DNA of 64,000 nt from CAVYUC01 sp963771595 (GTDB lineage: Bacteria; Bacteroidota; Bacteroidia; Bacteroidales; Prolixibacteraceae), in the NCBI GenBank assembly GCA_963771595.1, contig CAVYUC010000014.1, positions 124,001-188,000 on the forward strand, written 5' to 3'. Numbering within the stretch: the first letter of the stretch is position 1; each line of letters starts with the position of its first letter. Shown here one piece after another: positions 28,170 to 37,864 of the stretch. Below the pieces are notes generated by a model, which worked only from the letters and a program-made list of their open reading frames with translations, had not been told where the DNA came from and did not search any database. The position numbers and the translations under genes are program-made.

Positions 28170-28634
28170 CTATTCAAAATGATAGAGAAAAGTAACCAGC
28201 GCATCATAAGCAGGTTTTTTTTGCCCCTCAATATCGACTATTATTTTCACCTGAATTTTTGCAATTCCGCGTAAATTTTTAATGTCATTTAAATAAACAG
28301 TTGCCCTTATTTTATCGTTCACCAAAACCGGTTGCTGAAACCGAAGTTTTTCTATCCCGTAATTTACAATCATCTTTATATTTCGAACATCAACAATGGA
28401 ATACCACAGGTAGGTTAACATCGAAACGGTGAGGTATCCGTGCGCAATGGTACTTTTAAAAGGTGATTCGCTGGCAGCACGCTCCGGATCAGTATGAATC
28501 CACTGGTAATCAAGCGTTGCATCGGCAAATTTATCTATTTGCTCCTGGGTAATCGGAATATATTCCGAAACACCGATTTTCTTTCCCAGCAATGCTTCAA
28601 ATTCTTCGTAATTATTAATGATAGATTTTTCCAT
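28170..28634 (-). CDS. MaoC-family (R)-specific enoyl-CoA hydratase-like protein
   Basis: 154 residues from the ATG at 28634 (MEKSIINNYEEFEALLGKKI). The hot-dog fold hydratase motif is DYQWIHTDPERAASESPF followed by IAHGYLTVSML, with the Asp and His needed for water addition to 2-enoyl-CoA. The C-terminal strand is typical. It acts in the cytoplasm in fatty-acid metabolism; the exact substrate is open. The upstream in-frame start at 28655 adds seven residues without support. Confidence 0.9.
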   Translation of the reverse strand: MEKSIINNYEEFEALLGKKIGVSEYIPITQEQIDKFADATLDYQWIHTDPERAASESPFKSTIAHGYLTVSMLTYLWYSIVDVRNIKMIVNYGIEKLRFQQPVLVNDKIRATVYLNDIKNLRGIAKIQVKIIVDIEGQKKPAYDALVTFLYHFE

Positions 28635-28834
28635 TATAGATTTTTTAAGCTGCATGCAAAGTAAATGATTAAAACCAGTATCAACCCTTGCTTGTGCCCG
28701 TTACTTTTGAAATTTATACAACAGGTTAAAAATAAAAACTGAATTTTAAGCCCGCTTGTTCCAATTTTAAATTGAATCAGGATACTTAATTAATTTTCTC
28801 ACCTTTGTATCGGTTTTCATCAGAAAAATAGAAA

Positions 28835-29791
28835 GTGAATAATTTTTTAAAAAGCACCACCTTTCTGGCCATTCTTTCCTGTTGGTTATGGTCTACTGCT
28901 TTTGTGGGCGTTAAGATAGGCCTGCAATACCACACCCCGCTGCAGTTTGCCGGCATCCGGTTTTTTATTTCGGGCCTTTTAATTTTTATTTATTTCGGGA
29001 AACCGGTCCGGTTTTATACCGAACTGAAATCCAACATCAAATTTATCCTGCTCATTGCACTTGTACAGATTTTTGCTCAATATGCCCTGTTTTACAGCGG
29101 GTTGAATCTTGTCCCAAGCGCACTTGGCGCAATGATTATTGGCTCTTCACCTTTATTTGTAGCTATCGTTGCCCATTTTGCCTTCCAAAACGATAAGATG
29201 ACCTGGCTGAAAACATTCAGCATTTTAATAGGTGTGGCCGGAATTGCCATCATAACCCTTGGCCGCTCAAAAGTAAAAATGAAGGGAGAACTTGAATTGC
29301 TGGGGATCGGGTTGCTGTTAATTAACAACTTTATTTCAGGATATTCGAATGTGCTGGTTGCCAAATCACCGGCAAAAATGTCACCGGTAGTTTTAAGTTC
29401 CACCTCACTGACAATCGGCGGACTGATGCTATTCCTTGTTTCAATACCTGTGGAAGGAATTCATCACGGACAGTTTCCACCAACTTATTTCTATGCGCTT
29501 GCATGGCTTAGTTTTTTGTCGGCAGCAGCCATCACCATCTGGTATTCGTTGTTAAAAAGGCCCAATGTAAAGGTTTCTGTGTTGAATGTATGGAAATTTC
29601 TCATTCCGGTTTCAGGTGCTGTTTTAAGCTGGATAATTATAGAAAGTGAAAAACCTGATTTGATGTCAATACTCGGAATGGCTGTAATTGCTGTTTCGCT
29701 CATTACCCTCAGCTTGTCCAACCGCCGCACCCGGCTTCAAACGGCGCGTGAAAAAAAACTGCTCCATAAGCCGCCAAATCAAAACGAATAA
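28835..29791 (+). CDS. EamA/DMT-family transporter
   Basis: 318 residues with ten predicted membrane helices in two EamA halves, for example LAILSCWLWSTAFVGVKIGL, LGAMIIGSSPLFVAIVAHF and, in the second half, FLSAAAITIWYSLLK and VWKFLIPVSGAVLSWIII. Such proteins export amino acids or other metabolites; the substrate cannot be told. The start is a GTG at 28835. The basic tail (RRTRLQTAREKKLLHK) should be cytoplasmic. An inverted-repeat element begins 14 bp after the stop. Confidence 0.9.
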   Translation: MNNFLKSTTFLAILSCWLWSTAFVGVKIGLQYHTPLQFAGIRFFISGLLIFIYFGKPVRFYTELKSNIKFILLIALVQIFAQYALFYSGLNLVPSALGAMIIGSSPLFVAIVAHFAFQNDKMTWLKTFSILIGVAGIAIITLGRSKVKMKGELELLGIGLLLINNFISGYSNVLVAKSPAKMSPVVLSSTSLTIGGLMLFLVSIPVEGIHHGQFPPTYFYALAWLSFLSAAAITIWYSLLKRPNVKVSVLNVWKFLIPVSGAVLSWIIIESEKPDLMSILGMAVIAVSLITLSLSNRRTRLQTAREKKLLHKPPNQNE

Positions 29792-29804
29792 CAGATTTCA
29801 TCTA

Positions 29805-30085
29805 ACTGAATTAGGCATTTAATAAATACTTCTAATATTCTGGTGCTTAGATTGAACCCTTTCGAGGGTTCTCCCTTTATCGGCATATTTTTCCGTATGT
29901 TTCACATACGGCTATTTTTGTATCACCCTTTTCAGGGTGGGATCGGCTTTTACAATCCGTTTGCGGATTGAACAAAAATAGCCGTCCCGATGTTTCGGGA
30001 CGGTTACTGTAATATGTCAAATAACAATCCTTAAGGGATTGAACGGAAAAACATGTTGTGTATTAGTTAAATGCCTAATTCAATC
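29805..30085. repeat. Nested inverted-repeat element (MITE-like) with internal hairpins
   Basis: Outer arms: GAATTAGGCATTTAATAAATAC at the left is matched by its imperfect complement at about 30059-30083 (about 22 of 25 positions). Next inside are CATATTTTTCCGT (about 29883) and ACGGAAAAACATG (about 30042), then GGCTATTTTTGT (29930) against ACAAAAATAGCC (29971). Between them stand single hairpins: CCCTTTCGAGGG, CCGTATGTTTCACATACGG, CACCCTTTTCAGGGTG, CGTCCCGATGTTTCGGGACG and AATCCTTAAGGGATT. TCTAATATTC occurs as a direct repeat at 29831 and 30087. No gene inside. Confidence 0.72.
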
Positions 30086-30087
30086 AT

Positions 30088-31290
30088 CTAATATTCAAAA
30101 GCTCCCAAATCAGGCACCCCTTCAACGGGATTATTGTCGAAATCAACAGTAAACCCCAGCTTCTTTCCTTTATTAATTGCTGATGATTTTTTTGTCAGAT
30201 GAAAATCGCCATCCGCAAGGTTTTTAAACTCCGGTTTTTCCTGAAATTCATCGGCATTTTGACGGTACCCCAGAGGACTGGAGGAAGGGGAATAGTATAA
30301 GTTATTGGAATGGATAAAATTCCCGGTGTTACAAAACCGTTCTACTCCGCCAAAATAAAAAATGTTGTTTACAAGAATGAATTGTTTCTCCTGTCCTGTC
30401 CCGTTAAACCAAACCATCTGGAACTGATTTTCCACGGTATCAACAACAGTATTATTGGCCACCACCACATTTTGTATTTTTGCACTGAATTTCCCCTGAA
30501 AATGAAAGCCGCCCAGTTCACCATTGTTTACAAATACATTGTAAAAGAACCGGATATTTGAAATCAGTCCGGCGCCAAACTCAAAAACACCATCGCTGTT
30601 GGAAATATAATTGTGATGAATGGAAACGGAATCGGCGTCGCCGTAAAATTCAAATCCGCCGCCATCCACACCGTAATCCAAACTTTTATCTATACAATCA
30701 TCAATTCTATTAAATGCAATTTCCTGGTTTCCGGTTCCTACCAGAATTCCCATTGCGCCATAATCATCGTCGCCCCCTTCGGTATTTTTCACCATATGCA
30801 GATGATGAATGGTATTGTAATAAATTTTGGAATGCTTTCCCTGCAGCGAAATACCGATTCCGGTATTGGTGATTGTGCAATTCTTCACTGCGTTATAGGT
30901 TCCTTTTATCAGAATACCCGCACTGTGTGCATTTCTGAAATCCAGTCCGACCACTTCTGTATGGTTGCCGTTAAGTCCCAGAATATACGATTCTCCCGGG
31001 TTGGAAAAAACAGGATTTTCGCCTTGTCCATAACCGGTAAGAACCACCGGATTTGCGGCAGTACCTGACCAATCCGCTGTAAAAAATCCGTCGTAGCCGG
31101 TTCCCCGTATAAACAAAATACTGTCGCCCGGAAGAATATTTACATTCTTCAGCTGACTGATACCCTGAAATGGGGCCGAAATGGAAAGACCATTGTTCCC
31201 CTCTTTACCCAAATCAGAATTCACATAGTAATTTTTTGCAGCGGCTATCTGGAAAAGAAATCCAACAATGGCAATCAGAAAATATTTCAT
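30088..31290 (-). CDS. Secreted right-handed parallel beta-helix protein
   Basis: 400 residues from the ATG at 31290, chosen because the signal peptide MKYFLIAIVGFLFQIAAA follows. The body consists of beta-helix coils rich in Asn and Gly: VVLTGYGQGENPVF, HTEVVGLDFRNAHSAGILI, NAVKNCTITNTGIGISLQG, NQEIAFNRIDDC, VSIHHNYISNSDG. This fold is common in pectate lyases, polysaccharide epimerases and surface proteins; no catalytic triad can be fixed. The C-terminus (VDFDNNPVEGVPDLGAFEY) is typical of Bacteroidota members. The longer frame up to 31458 lacks a signal peptide. Confidence 0.87.
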   Translation of the reverse strand: MKYFLIAIVGFLFQIAAAKNYYVNSDLGKEGNNGLSISAPFQGISQLKNVNILPGDSILFIRGTGYDGFFTADWSGTAANPVVLTGYGQGENPVFSNPGESYILGLNGNHTEVVGLDFRNAHSAGILIKGTYNAVKNCTITNTGIGISLQGKHSKIYYNTIHHLHMVKNTEGGDDDYGAMGILVGTGNQEIAFNRIDDCIDKSLDYGVDGGGFEFYGDADSVSIHHNYISNSDGVFEFGAGLISNIRFFYNVFVNNGELGGFHFQGKFSAKIQNVVVANNTVVDTVENQFQMVWFNGTGQEKQFILVNNIFYFGGVERFCNTGNFIHSNNLYYSPSSSPLGYRQNADEFQEKPEFKNLADGDFHLTKKSSAINKGKKLGFTVDFDNNPVEGVPDLGAFEY

Positions 31291-31449
31291 AATAATCAGG
31301 TTGAGTTGTAAAGTATAAATGTAATGGAACATCTTTAATTTTCGAAAAATATCCGGCATTATTAAAGATAACGTTCTGTTTCGGAAAGCCGGAAAATAAA
31401 ACAAAATTCCTGCCGGCTGATTTTTCAATTTACATCCGCCCTGCCCCAA

Positions 31450-31735
31450 CGATGGCACTTTCTAAAAGTCGCATAGCGACGCAGTTATGGTAGAAAATGG
31501 CGAATAATTAAAAATGAAATCGCCTAGCGATGGTGTTTTAATTTTAAACAACAATTTGATTTTGCCATTGAAAATAACAATAACACCGTCCCCATGGGAC
31601 TTTTGCTTTGATATCTTTCTGAATGCTACCATAACATCATGCCGATGGCACTTCTTAAAAGTCGCATGGTGACGCAGTTTTGGTAGAAAGAAATGATGAA
31701 TTGAAAATGAAATCCCCTAGCGATGGTGTTTTGTC
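31450..31735. repeat. Duplicated 90-bp intergenic repeat with an inverted third copy
   Basis: Copy 1 (31450 to about 31543) and copy 2 (31643 to about 31735) share CGATGGCACTT, AAAAGTCGCAT, GACGCAGTT, TGGTAGAAA, AAAATGAAATC and CCTAGCGATGGTGTTTT in the same order, 193 bp apart. A third, inverted partial copy lies between them (about 31584-31634: AACACCGTCCCCATGGGACT and GCTACCATAAC). No reading frame of note. Confidence 0.72.
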
Positions 31736-31745
31736 GAAATGTTTT

Positions 31746-31888
31746 TCCCTATACCTCATCTATATTAAAGTCGGGCTAAACTCAAACCAAAGTCGTATTA
31801 AATTCGGTTAGAACCAAATTTAATACGACTTTAATACGACTTTAGTTCGACTTTAATACGACTTTAATATAAGGAAGGTACAGGGAAT
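31746..31888. repeat. 143-bp inverted-repeat element built from 12-bp tandem units
   Basis: The ends are imperfect inverted repeats (TTCCCTATACC to the left; GGTACAGGGAA to the right) that continue inward as TATATTAAAGTCG (31771) and CGACTTTAATATA (31858). Inside, AATACGACTTTA is repeated in tandem on the right half (about 31822-31870), and AAAGTCGTATTAAA at 31790 is the exact complement of TTTAATACGACTTT at 31818. The whole could fold into one long stem. Looks like a MITE. Confidence 0.72.
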
Positions 31889-32156
31889 GAATAAGGTTAA
31901 ATCATTTCACTGCTCCGTCTATCCGGATTACAAATCAAGGAACAAATCAGAATAATTATAAATCCTGCTGTTTCCTGAAATTTATACTGGACAGCTTCCC
32001 TTGTTTCATGGTAAGGACTGCCAGCTGCCCATCCAGGAGTGGGTTTTCGGTTGTACAGGGTGAAACGGATAGCCGGCAAATTATTTATCCGGTACAGCGC
32101 AAAAAAAAATCCCGCAGTACCATACCACGGGATTCCTTCATGAAATACAAAAGATT
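31889..32156. other. Intergenic stretch before the M13 peptidase stop
   Basis: About 270 bp. A short minus-strand frame at 31897-32079 has no recognisable family and is left out. CCCGCAGTACCATACCACGGG (32112-32132) is an imperfect hairpin that could terminate the minus-strand peptidase transcript. Nothing else is seen. Confidence 0.4.
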
Positions 32157-34206
32157 CTACCAGATAACCGGGCGCAGTTCAGGAGAACGGTACAATTTAT
32201 CACCAGGTTGTATATCAAATATTTCGTAAAATTCGGGAACATCAAACATAGCTCCGTTTACCCGGAATTCACCCCACGGATGCACATCTTCCTGCACCAG
32301 CCGCAAAAGCGCTTTTTCCCTGATTAGCCCTTTCCAAACCTGGGCATTTGACAGGAAAAAACGCTGAACATCAGTGTATCCATCAATGGGTTCAACTGCA
32401 GGTTTTCCTTCGCGGCTCAACCGGTAGGCCTCCAGAGCCACTGTTAAACCACCAAAATCAGCAATATTTTCGCCAAGCGATAACTCCCCGTTTACGTGCA
32501 CACTATCCAAAACTGTAAATTCACTGTACTGATCCACCAGCAATTTGGTGCGTTGATTAAACTGCTCCTCATCCTTTTTGGTCCACCAGTCAATCATGTT
32601 TCCATCTTTATCAAAACGACGTCCCTGATCGTCAAAACCATGGGTCATTTCGTGGCCAATGGCCATTCCAATTGCACCATAATTAACGGCATCATCGGCA
32701 TTGGCATAGAAAAATGGCGGTTGTAAAATGGCAGCCGGAAATGTAATATCATTCATCAGTGGATTGTAACCGGCATTCACGGTTTGCGGAGTCATTCCCC
32801 ATTCATCTTTATCCACCGGTTTTCCGAATTTATCCAGTTGCTGGTAATAGGCAAAATGATTGGCCCGGCGAACATTCATCACGTATGAATCGGGTTCAAT
32901 TTCCAGTTTGGAATAATCTTTCCATTTATCGGGATAACCAATTTTTACGCCCATTGCATCGAGTTTTGCAAAAGCAGCCTGTTTGGTGGAATCCGTCATC
33001 CAGTCCAGCTTTTCGAGGCGCAAACGCAGTGCTTTTTTCAGGTTACCCACCAGTTCCACCATTTTTTCTTTTGATTCGGGTGGAAAATATTCTGCCACAT
33101 ACAATTCACCTAGTGGTTCTCCCATCGCTCCGTTGGTAATATCGACAACCCTTTCCCATCGGGCTCTTATTGTTTCATTTCCGGATAAAAATCCGGAATA
33201 AAATTTAAAATCCTGGTTCACAAAATCCGAACTTAAAAAATCTGCCGAGCGATTAATCAGGTTCCATTTCAAATATACTTTCCAGTCTTCCAGCGGAACG
33301 TCGTTCATCAACCGGCCAACTTCTTCAAAAAACACAGGCATTCCAACAATTACATCCCCAAAATCCTTGTCACTCAAATTGCTGAAATAGCGGGTCCAGT
33401 CAAATCCTGGCGCCAGTTCCGAAAGCTGTTGCAGGCTCATTTTATTATATAAAGCCGGAATGTTGCGCATTTCCACACGGGTTTTCGATTTTTCTGCCAA
33501 CCGTGTTTCAATATTCATCACTGTTTCCGCATTTTTTTGTGCTTTTTCCGGTGCAACACCGGCCAGTTCAAACATTTTGGCAACATGTTTCACATACTCT
33601 TTGCGAATTTCCTGCGAGCGATCATCTTCTTTGGTATAATAATCCCGATCAGGTAATCCGATTCCGGCCTGCATCAGATAAAATTTGTAGACTTTGCTGT
33701 TCATCAGGTCCTGCTCTATACCCCCTTCAAACAATGGATCGAGGCCATAGGTGTGAAAACGTGCTACGACATCCTGAAAATCTTCCGTGGTTTTTATGTT
33801 TTCGATTAAATCCAGTTCAGGCTGAAGGGGTGTAATTCCCTGTGCTTCAATTTTCGCAGTATCCATTCCTGTAACATAAAAATCCCTGATTTTCTGTGTT
33901 ACACTGCCTTTCTCTGCATCTGTTTTTTTGGCAACTTCTTCCAGCAATGCTTTAACATCTTCATCTTTCTTTTTGCGCACAATATCGAATGAACCGTAAC
34001 TGGAACGGTCACCCGGAATTTCATTGTTCTTTAATCCAGGTTCCGTTGGCATACCGGTAAAAATCATCACCTGGTTTTACTGATAAATCCATATAATCCG
34101 TGTGAATGGATTCCGCTTTCTTTTCAGCACATCCTGTTATGAAAAAAGCCGCTGCCAGCGCAGCCCTTATTAAAACAACGGATGCAAATTTTCTTTTTAA
34201 TTTCAT
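32157..34206 (-). pseudogene. M13-family (neprilysin/PepO-like) metallopeptidase lipoprotein, with one frameshift
   Basis: The first frame (34206 to about 34036) gives a lipoprotein signal peptide (AAAFFITGCAEKK) and VKPGDDFYRYANGTW; the second (from about 34035) continues LKNNEIPGDRSSYGSFDIVR to the end. Removing one base near 34035 joins ANGTW and LKNNEIP exactly as in intact M13 enzymes. The zinc site AIGHEMTHGFDDQGRRFD (HExxH), the third ligand in ENIADFGG and VNAGYNPLMNDITFPAAIL are present. The enzyme would cleave oligopeptides outside the inner membrane. About 680 residues when joined, normal for the family. Sequence error is as likely as true inactivation. Confidence 0.88.
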
Positions 34207-34301
34207 ACTCAATATTTTATGATATAATTTTTGTTGTTAAAAAAACGCATCAAAAGTATTTGTTCCTGATAATAAAACAAAATTACAGCCGGATAAAAAT
34301 A

Positions 34302-34333
34302 AAAGCCGGTTCTTCCATGAAAAAACCGGCTTT
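34302..34333 (-). terminator. Rho-independent terminator of the DUF1080 gene
   Basis: AAAGCCGGTT (34302-34311) and AACCGGCTTT (34324-34333) form a 10-bp stem; on the minus strand the stem is followed by a T-rich run (TTTTATTTTTAT). It lies 61 bp beyond the DUF1080 stop and before the M13 gene start. Confidence 0.75.
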
Positions 34334-34393
34334 AATTTATAGCAATAGTATTGATGCTATTCCTCCAGTACAAGCAGTTCCACCTTTCTGAAA

Positions 34394-35188
34394 TCAGTTG
34401 GGATGGCTTTCGGCCTGCAACGAAATCGTTCCCTGTGTGATGATTTTATCGCCATTTGCAGGCAGTAGTTTCTGGTAATATGGGTCGCGTGGATCGAGTT
34501 GCGGCTGCTCATATTTCATCACTTCCTCACCATTCACAAAATGCCGAATGACTTTGCCGCCATGAACTTCCACTTCGGCAGTCACCCACTGATCGCCATG
34601 AAATGTTTTAGAGTCCGAAGTCATACAATGCTCTTCAATAAGGGTTCCATCCATCACCACGTTTGTTCCGGGTGTGCACAGGTTGCAGGTGGAACGTTCG
34701 TCGGTGCCGTTACCGCCAAGCAACTGCACTTCGATGCAAACCGGAAAATCCTGGTCGAGTTCCATGGATTCAGCACTCTGACCGTGAATCATCAGGCCAT
34801 TGTTCCGGTATGCCCATTCCGGGCCTCCTTTTACCTGCTCATCCACAAAACGGTATTCAGCCCGCAACCGGTAATGTGAAAATTCATCCTTGTAAAAAAT
34901 GTGGCCAAACGTACCATCCCATTCATCCCAGTTGTCGTATCGCACGCGCAGCAATCCGTCCTCCACCCGGAAAGTATTGTTGTAATTGTCGCCAAGTTCG
35001 TGATTTTTAAACTTGATTTGCCAGTCGTTTAAATCTTTTCCGTTGAACAATTGAATCCAGTTTTCTTCGGAAGCTGGTTCAGCAGATTTTTCCTCTGACT
35101 GCTCTTGTTTTGGCTTTGAATTACAAGCTGTTAAAAAAATAACAGTGATAACCAGGAGGATTTTTGAAGTGTAGAGTAAAGTTCGCAT
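34394..35188 (-). CDS. DUF1080 (3-keto-disaccharide hydrolase-type) lipoprotein
   Basis: 264 residues with a lipoprotein signal (VITVIFLTACNSKPKQ, lipobox Cys at about 22) and an acidic linker. The DUF1080 beta-sandwich is clear: WIQLFNGKDLNDWQIKF, FRVEDGLLRVRYDNW, FGHIFYKDEFSHYRLRAEYR, NNGLMIHGQSAESM, CIEVQLLGGNGTDERSTCNL. Studied members hydrolyse 3-keto-glycosides or bind carbohydrates. The C-terminal motif ITQGTISLQAESHP is conserved. The gene is divergent from the large glycosidase, which may use the same substrates. Confidence 0.9.
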   Translation of the reverse strand: MRTLLYTSKILLVITVIFLTACNSKPKQEQSEEKSAEPASEENWIQLFNGKDLNDWQIKFKNHELGDNYNNTFRVEDGLLRVRYDNWDEWDGTFGHIFYKDEFSHYRLRAEYRFVDEQVKGGPEWAYRNNGLMIHGQSAESMELDQDFPVCIEVQLLGGNGTDERSTCNLCTPGTNVVMDGTLIEEHCMTSDSKTFHGDQWVTAEVEVHGGKVIRHFVNGEEVMKYEQPQLDPRDPYYQKLLPANGDKIITQGTISLQAESHPN

Positions 35189-35329
35189 TTTGTTACATTT
35201 TGATTAGCATATGATTCAGATGATGTAAATGTAAAGTTAAAACCACTGGTTTCAAAGCACAGTTTAAACATTTTAATCTATTTTTATTGAAAATTTTTAT
35301 CTGCAATTACAATTAAACCTGATATCGTT

Positions 35330-37864
35330 ATGTATAATTTAAATGAAAAATTTCGTGAAACTTCCAAAAATAAAGCCTTTAAACTCTTCAACTTTCTTAT
35401 AAAACACAATAAGCTTTTGGTTTTCAGCCTGTGTTTTACAGCTTTCGCAGGAACAGCAATGGCCCAGCGATTTGTTGGTTTCACCGACCGGTTTGACAAC
35501 GGAACACTGGAATTCAGCTTCCGTAATAACCAGGGAAACCGTCCGCCCTTTGTTATCTGGGAAACCGGGACACCAAATTCATTCGGATTGAATGAGGCGG
35601 ACGATGTTTTGAAAATTCGTTACAATCGTCCTGAAGGAGTGGGTGCATTCGATCATTTTACATTTCATCCGCTCCGTGCAATGAGTGTGGATAACAACCC
35701 GCGCATTCAAATCGATGTAAAATCGGATGTGGCTTTCAAACTGACAGTCAGCCCAACATACTCTGAAGAACCGCCAACAGTTGAATATCTTGAAAAAGAA
35801 ATTCCGGGCAACAACCAGTGGAACACATACATTTTTGATTTGACACCAAAATATTTTTCAGGGAAGGAAGTACATACCGTTGATTTTTATGTGGACCGCG
35901 GTGATGCATCATCAAAATCAGCAAACATCGAAATGGATAATTTCAGGATGGCGTGGTATTTGATTAAAGCGACCGATCTGAAAGCTGAATTAGCGGACGG
36001 AAATAATATTCATCTCAGCTGGAATTCAACCAATAAGGAGCGGACTTCCAAATATTTTATTTACCGCAGCAGTTCGCCGGATTTTTCTCCTTCCAAAGAA
36101 AACAAAATTGCTGAATCAGAAACAACAGAATTTCAGGATAAGAACCTCGATGCATACCACCACTATTTTTACAAGGTCATACCTGTGTCAAATGATGGGG
36201 AGGTATTTTTTGCATCGGAAGTTGTCGGTGCAGAAACCTTTATTCCGGGTGTAAATCCTGTGGTAAAAGTTTCTAACGTGAATAATGCAAAGGTGAAGAA
36301 ATACGAAAAGTTTGAAATGAACCTCGATTTGGCCAATGTGGGAATTGAAAATCCATATGATCCGGCAGATATCGATGTTTATGCAGAATTTACATCCCCT
36401 TCGGGTAAAAAAATAAAAATCAACGGGTTTTACGATAATTTTCAGGGAGCCAACGCCTGGAAAATCCGCTTCTCGCCCAATGAAACAGGGAAATACGATT
36501 ATCAGGTTTTTGCGACAGATATCGGCGGAACCGGAAAATCTGAACCTGGAAGTTTTACAGCTATAGAATCGGAACACCATGGCTGGATAAAACCTTCGGA
36601 TAATAATCCGCATTATTTTGAATACGACGACGGCACTTCTTACTTCGGTGTAGGTGTATATTCTCCATGGCGCAATGACCAGGAACGTTTCGATACGATG
36701 GAAAAAAACGGTGTCAATTTAATGGGGCTGTGGGATATCACCTATGGCGGATTTGTAAATGGCACCGGATTAATTGAAGAAGAGTTGGGCCGGTACAACC
36801 AGGAAAAACTGGGCCGGATGGATTCGTTACTTTCCATTTTCGAAAAAAGCGACATAAAGCTGATGTTCGCCATCTGGCCGCACGATCTTTTTTCGGAGAC
36901 AGTTTGGGCCGCACAATGGGGGCAAAATCCTTACAATCAGTTAACGGATGTGGAAGATGTGTACAGCGATTCGCTGGTTTGGGAATACCAAAAACAGAAA
37001 TACCGGTACCTGATTGCCCGGTTTGCACACAGCCGGAGCTGGGGAATCTGGGAACTTATTAACGAAATGAATGGCACCGACGGTTGGGCAATGGGGCGTC
37101 ATGACGAATGTTACGAATGGGTGGCAAAATGCCAAAAGTACTTCAATGAACACGATCCGTACAATCATCCAATGACCGCCTCTTTCAGCGGTGGGTTTGA
37201 GGAATATCGTGAACCCTTGTATGAGCGAAACGATATTCCGAATATCCACATGTACCCCGCGCAGGGCTGGCCCATGAAGTATACCGGGGATACATTGCGC
37301 AGCGCCATGTATAATTATGCATGGGCAAGCCGCCGGTTTTGGGATGCATTCGAAAAACCCGCTGTTTTTGGCGAAGCCGGTGCAGGTTTGGCCTATTACA
37401 ACATCCGTGATGAAAAATACCACATATCGTATCATAACCAGATTTGGGCAGCGCTAACCAATGGTTTGGCTGCTACGCCCGTTTGGTGGGATTATCCGGT
37501 ATTAAATGAGATGGACTGGCAGAGTTTAAAGCACCTTTCGTCATTTGTTCAGGATATCGATTTTGCCAATTTGCCGTTCCAACCGGTTACCGCTGCAACC
37601 AGCGGTGCAGATGTTTATGTGATGGATTCCGGCGAAAAAGCTTTTGGCTGGGTTCGTAGTTTTGAAAATGATAACGTAAATGGTCTGAAATTTAGCATTG
37701 CAAAATCCGAAGGTGAAAAATTCAATGTGATTTGGTATGATACCTGGACTGGGAAAGAATTTAAAAAGGAAAAGATTACGTCCAAAAACGGTGCGCTTGA
37801 AATTACCGTCCCAAAGATGAATCAACCTCATGCAGACGTTGCGTTTATGCTGGTAAAAAGTTAA
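35330..37864 (+). CDS. Secreted multidomain glycoside hydrolase with DUF5060 and GH-A barrel
   Basis: 844 residues. A long signal peptide covers about 1-45 (LLVFSLCFTAFAGTAMA). Order: a beta-sandwich (about 50-205, a carbohydrate-binding-type fold), a fibronectin III domain (about 210-305), DUF5060 (about 315-415; VYAEFTSPSGKKIKINGFY), then a TIM barrel of the GH5/clan A kind with the putative acid/base in WGIWELINEMNGTDGW (about 565-580) and the putative nucleophile in KPAVFGEAGAGLAYYN (about 680). A C-terminal sandwich closes the protein. Exact GH family and substrate are not readable. Confidence 0.82.
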   Translation: MYNLNEKFRETSKNKAFKLFNFLIKHNKLLVFSLCFTAFAGTAMAQRFVGFTDRFDNGTLEFSFRNNQGNRPPFVIWETGTPNSFGLNEADDVLKIRYNRPEGVGAFDHFTFHPLRAMSVDNNPRIQIDVKSDVAFKLTVSPTYSEEPPTVEYLEKEIPGNNQWNTYIFDLTPKYFSGKEVHTVDFYVDRGDASSKSANIEMDNFRMAWYLIKATDLKAELADGNNIHLSWNSTNKERTSKYFIYRSSSPDFSPSKENKIAESETTEFQDKNLDAYHHYFYKVIPVSNDGEVFFASEVVGAETFIPGVNPVVKVSNVNNAKVKKYEKFEMNLDLANVGIENPYDPADIDVYAEFTSPSGKKIKINGFYDNFQGANAWKIRFSPNETGKYDYQVFATDIGGTGKSEPGSFTAIESEHHGWIKPSDNNPHYFEYDDGTSYFGVGVYSPWRNDQERFDTMEKNGVNLMGLWDITYGGFVNGTGLIEEELGRYNQEKLGRMDSLLSIFEKSDIKLMFAIWPHDLFSETVWAAQWGQNPYNQLTDVEDVYSDSLVWEYQKQKYRYLIARFAHSRSWGIWELINEMNGTDGWAMGRHDECYEWVAKCQKYFNEHDPYNHPMTASFSGGFEEYREPLYERNDIPNIHMYPAQGWPMKYTGDTLRSAMYNYAWASRRFWDAFEKPAVFGEAGAGLAYYNIRDEKYHISYHNQIWAALTNGLAATPVWWDYPVLNEMDWQSLKHLSSFVQDIDFANLPFQPVTAATSGADVYVMDSGEKAFGWVRSFENDNVNGLKFSIAKSEGEKFNVIWYDTWTGKEFKKEKITSKNGALEITVPKMNQPHADVAFMLVKS

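Noticed and set aside
31897..32079. 60-codon minus-strand frame in the repeat-rich gap
   Set aside because: No family, no promoter and no start context.
34021..34212. Separate 63-residue lipoprotein gene
   Set aside because: It is the N-terminus of the frameshifted M13 peptidase.
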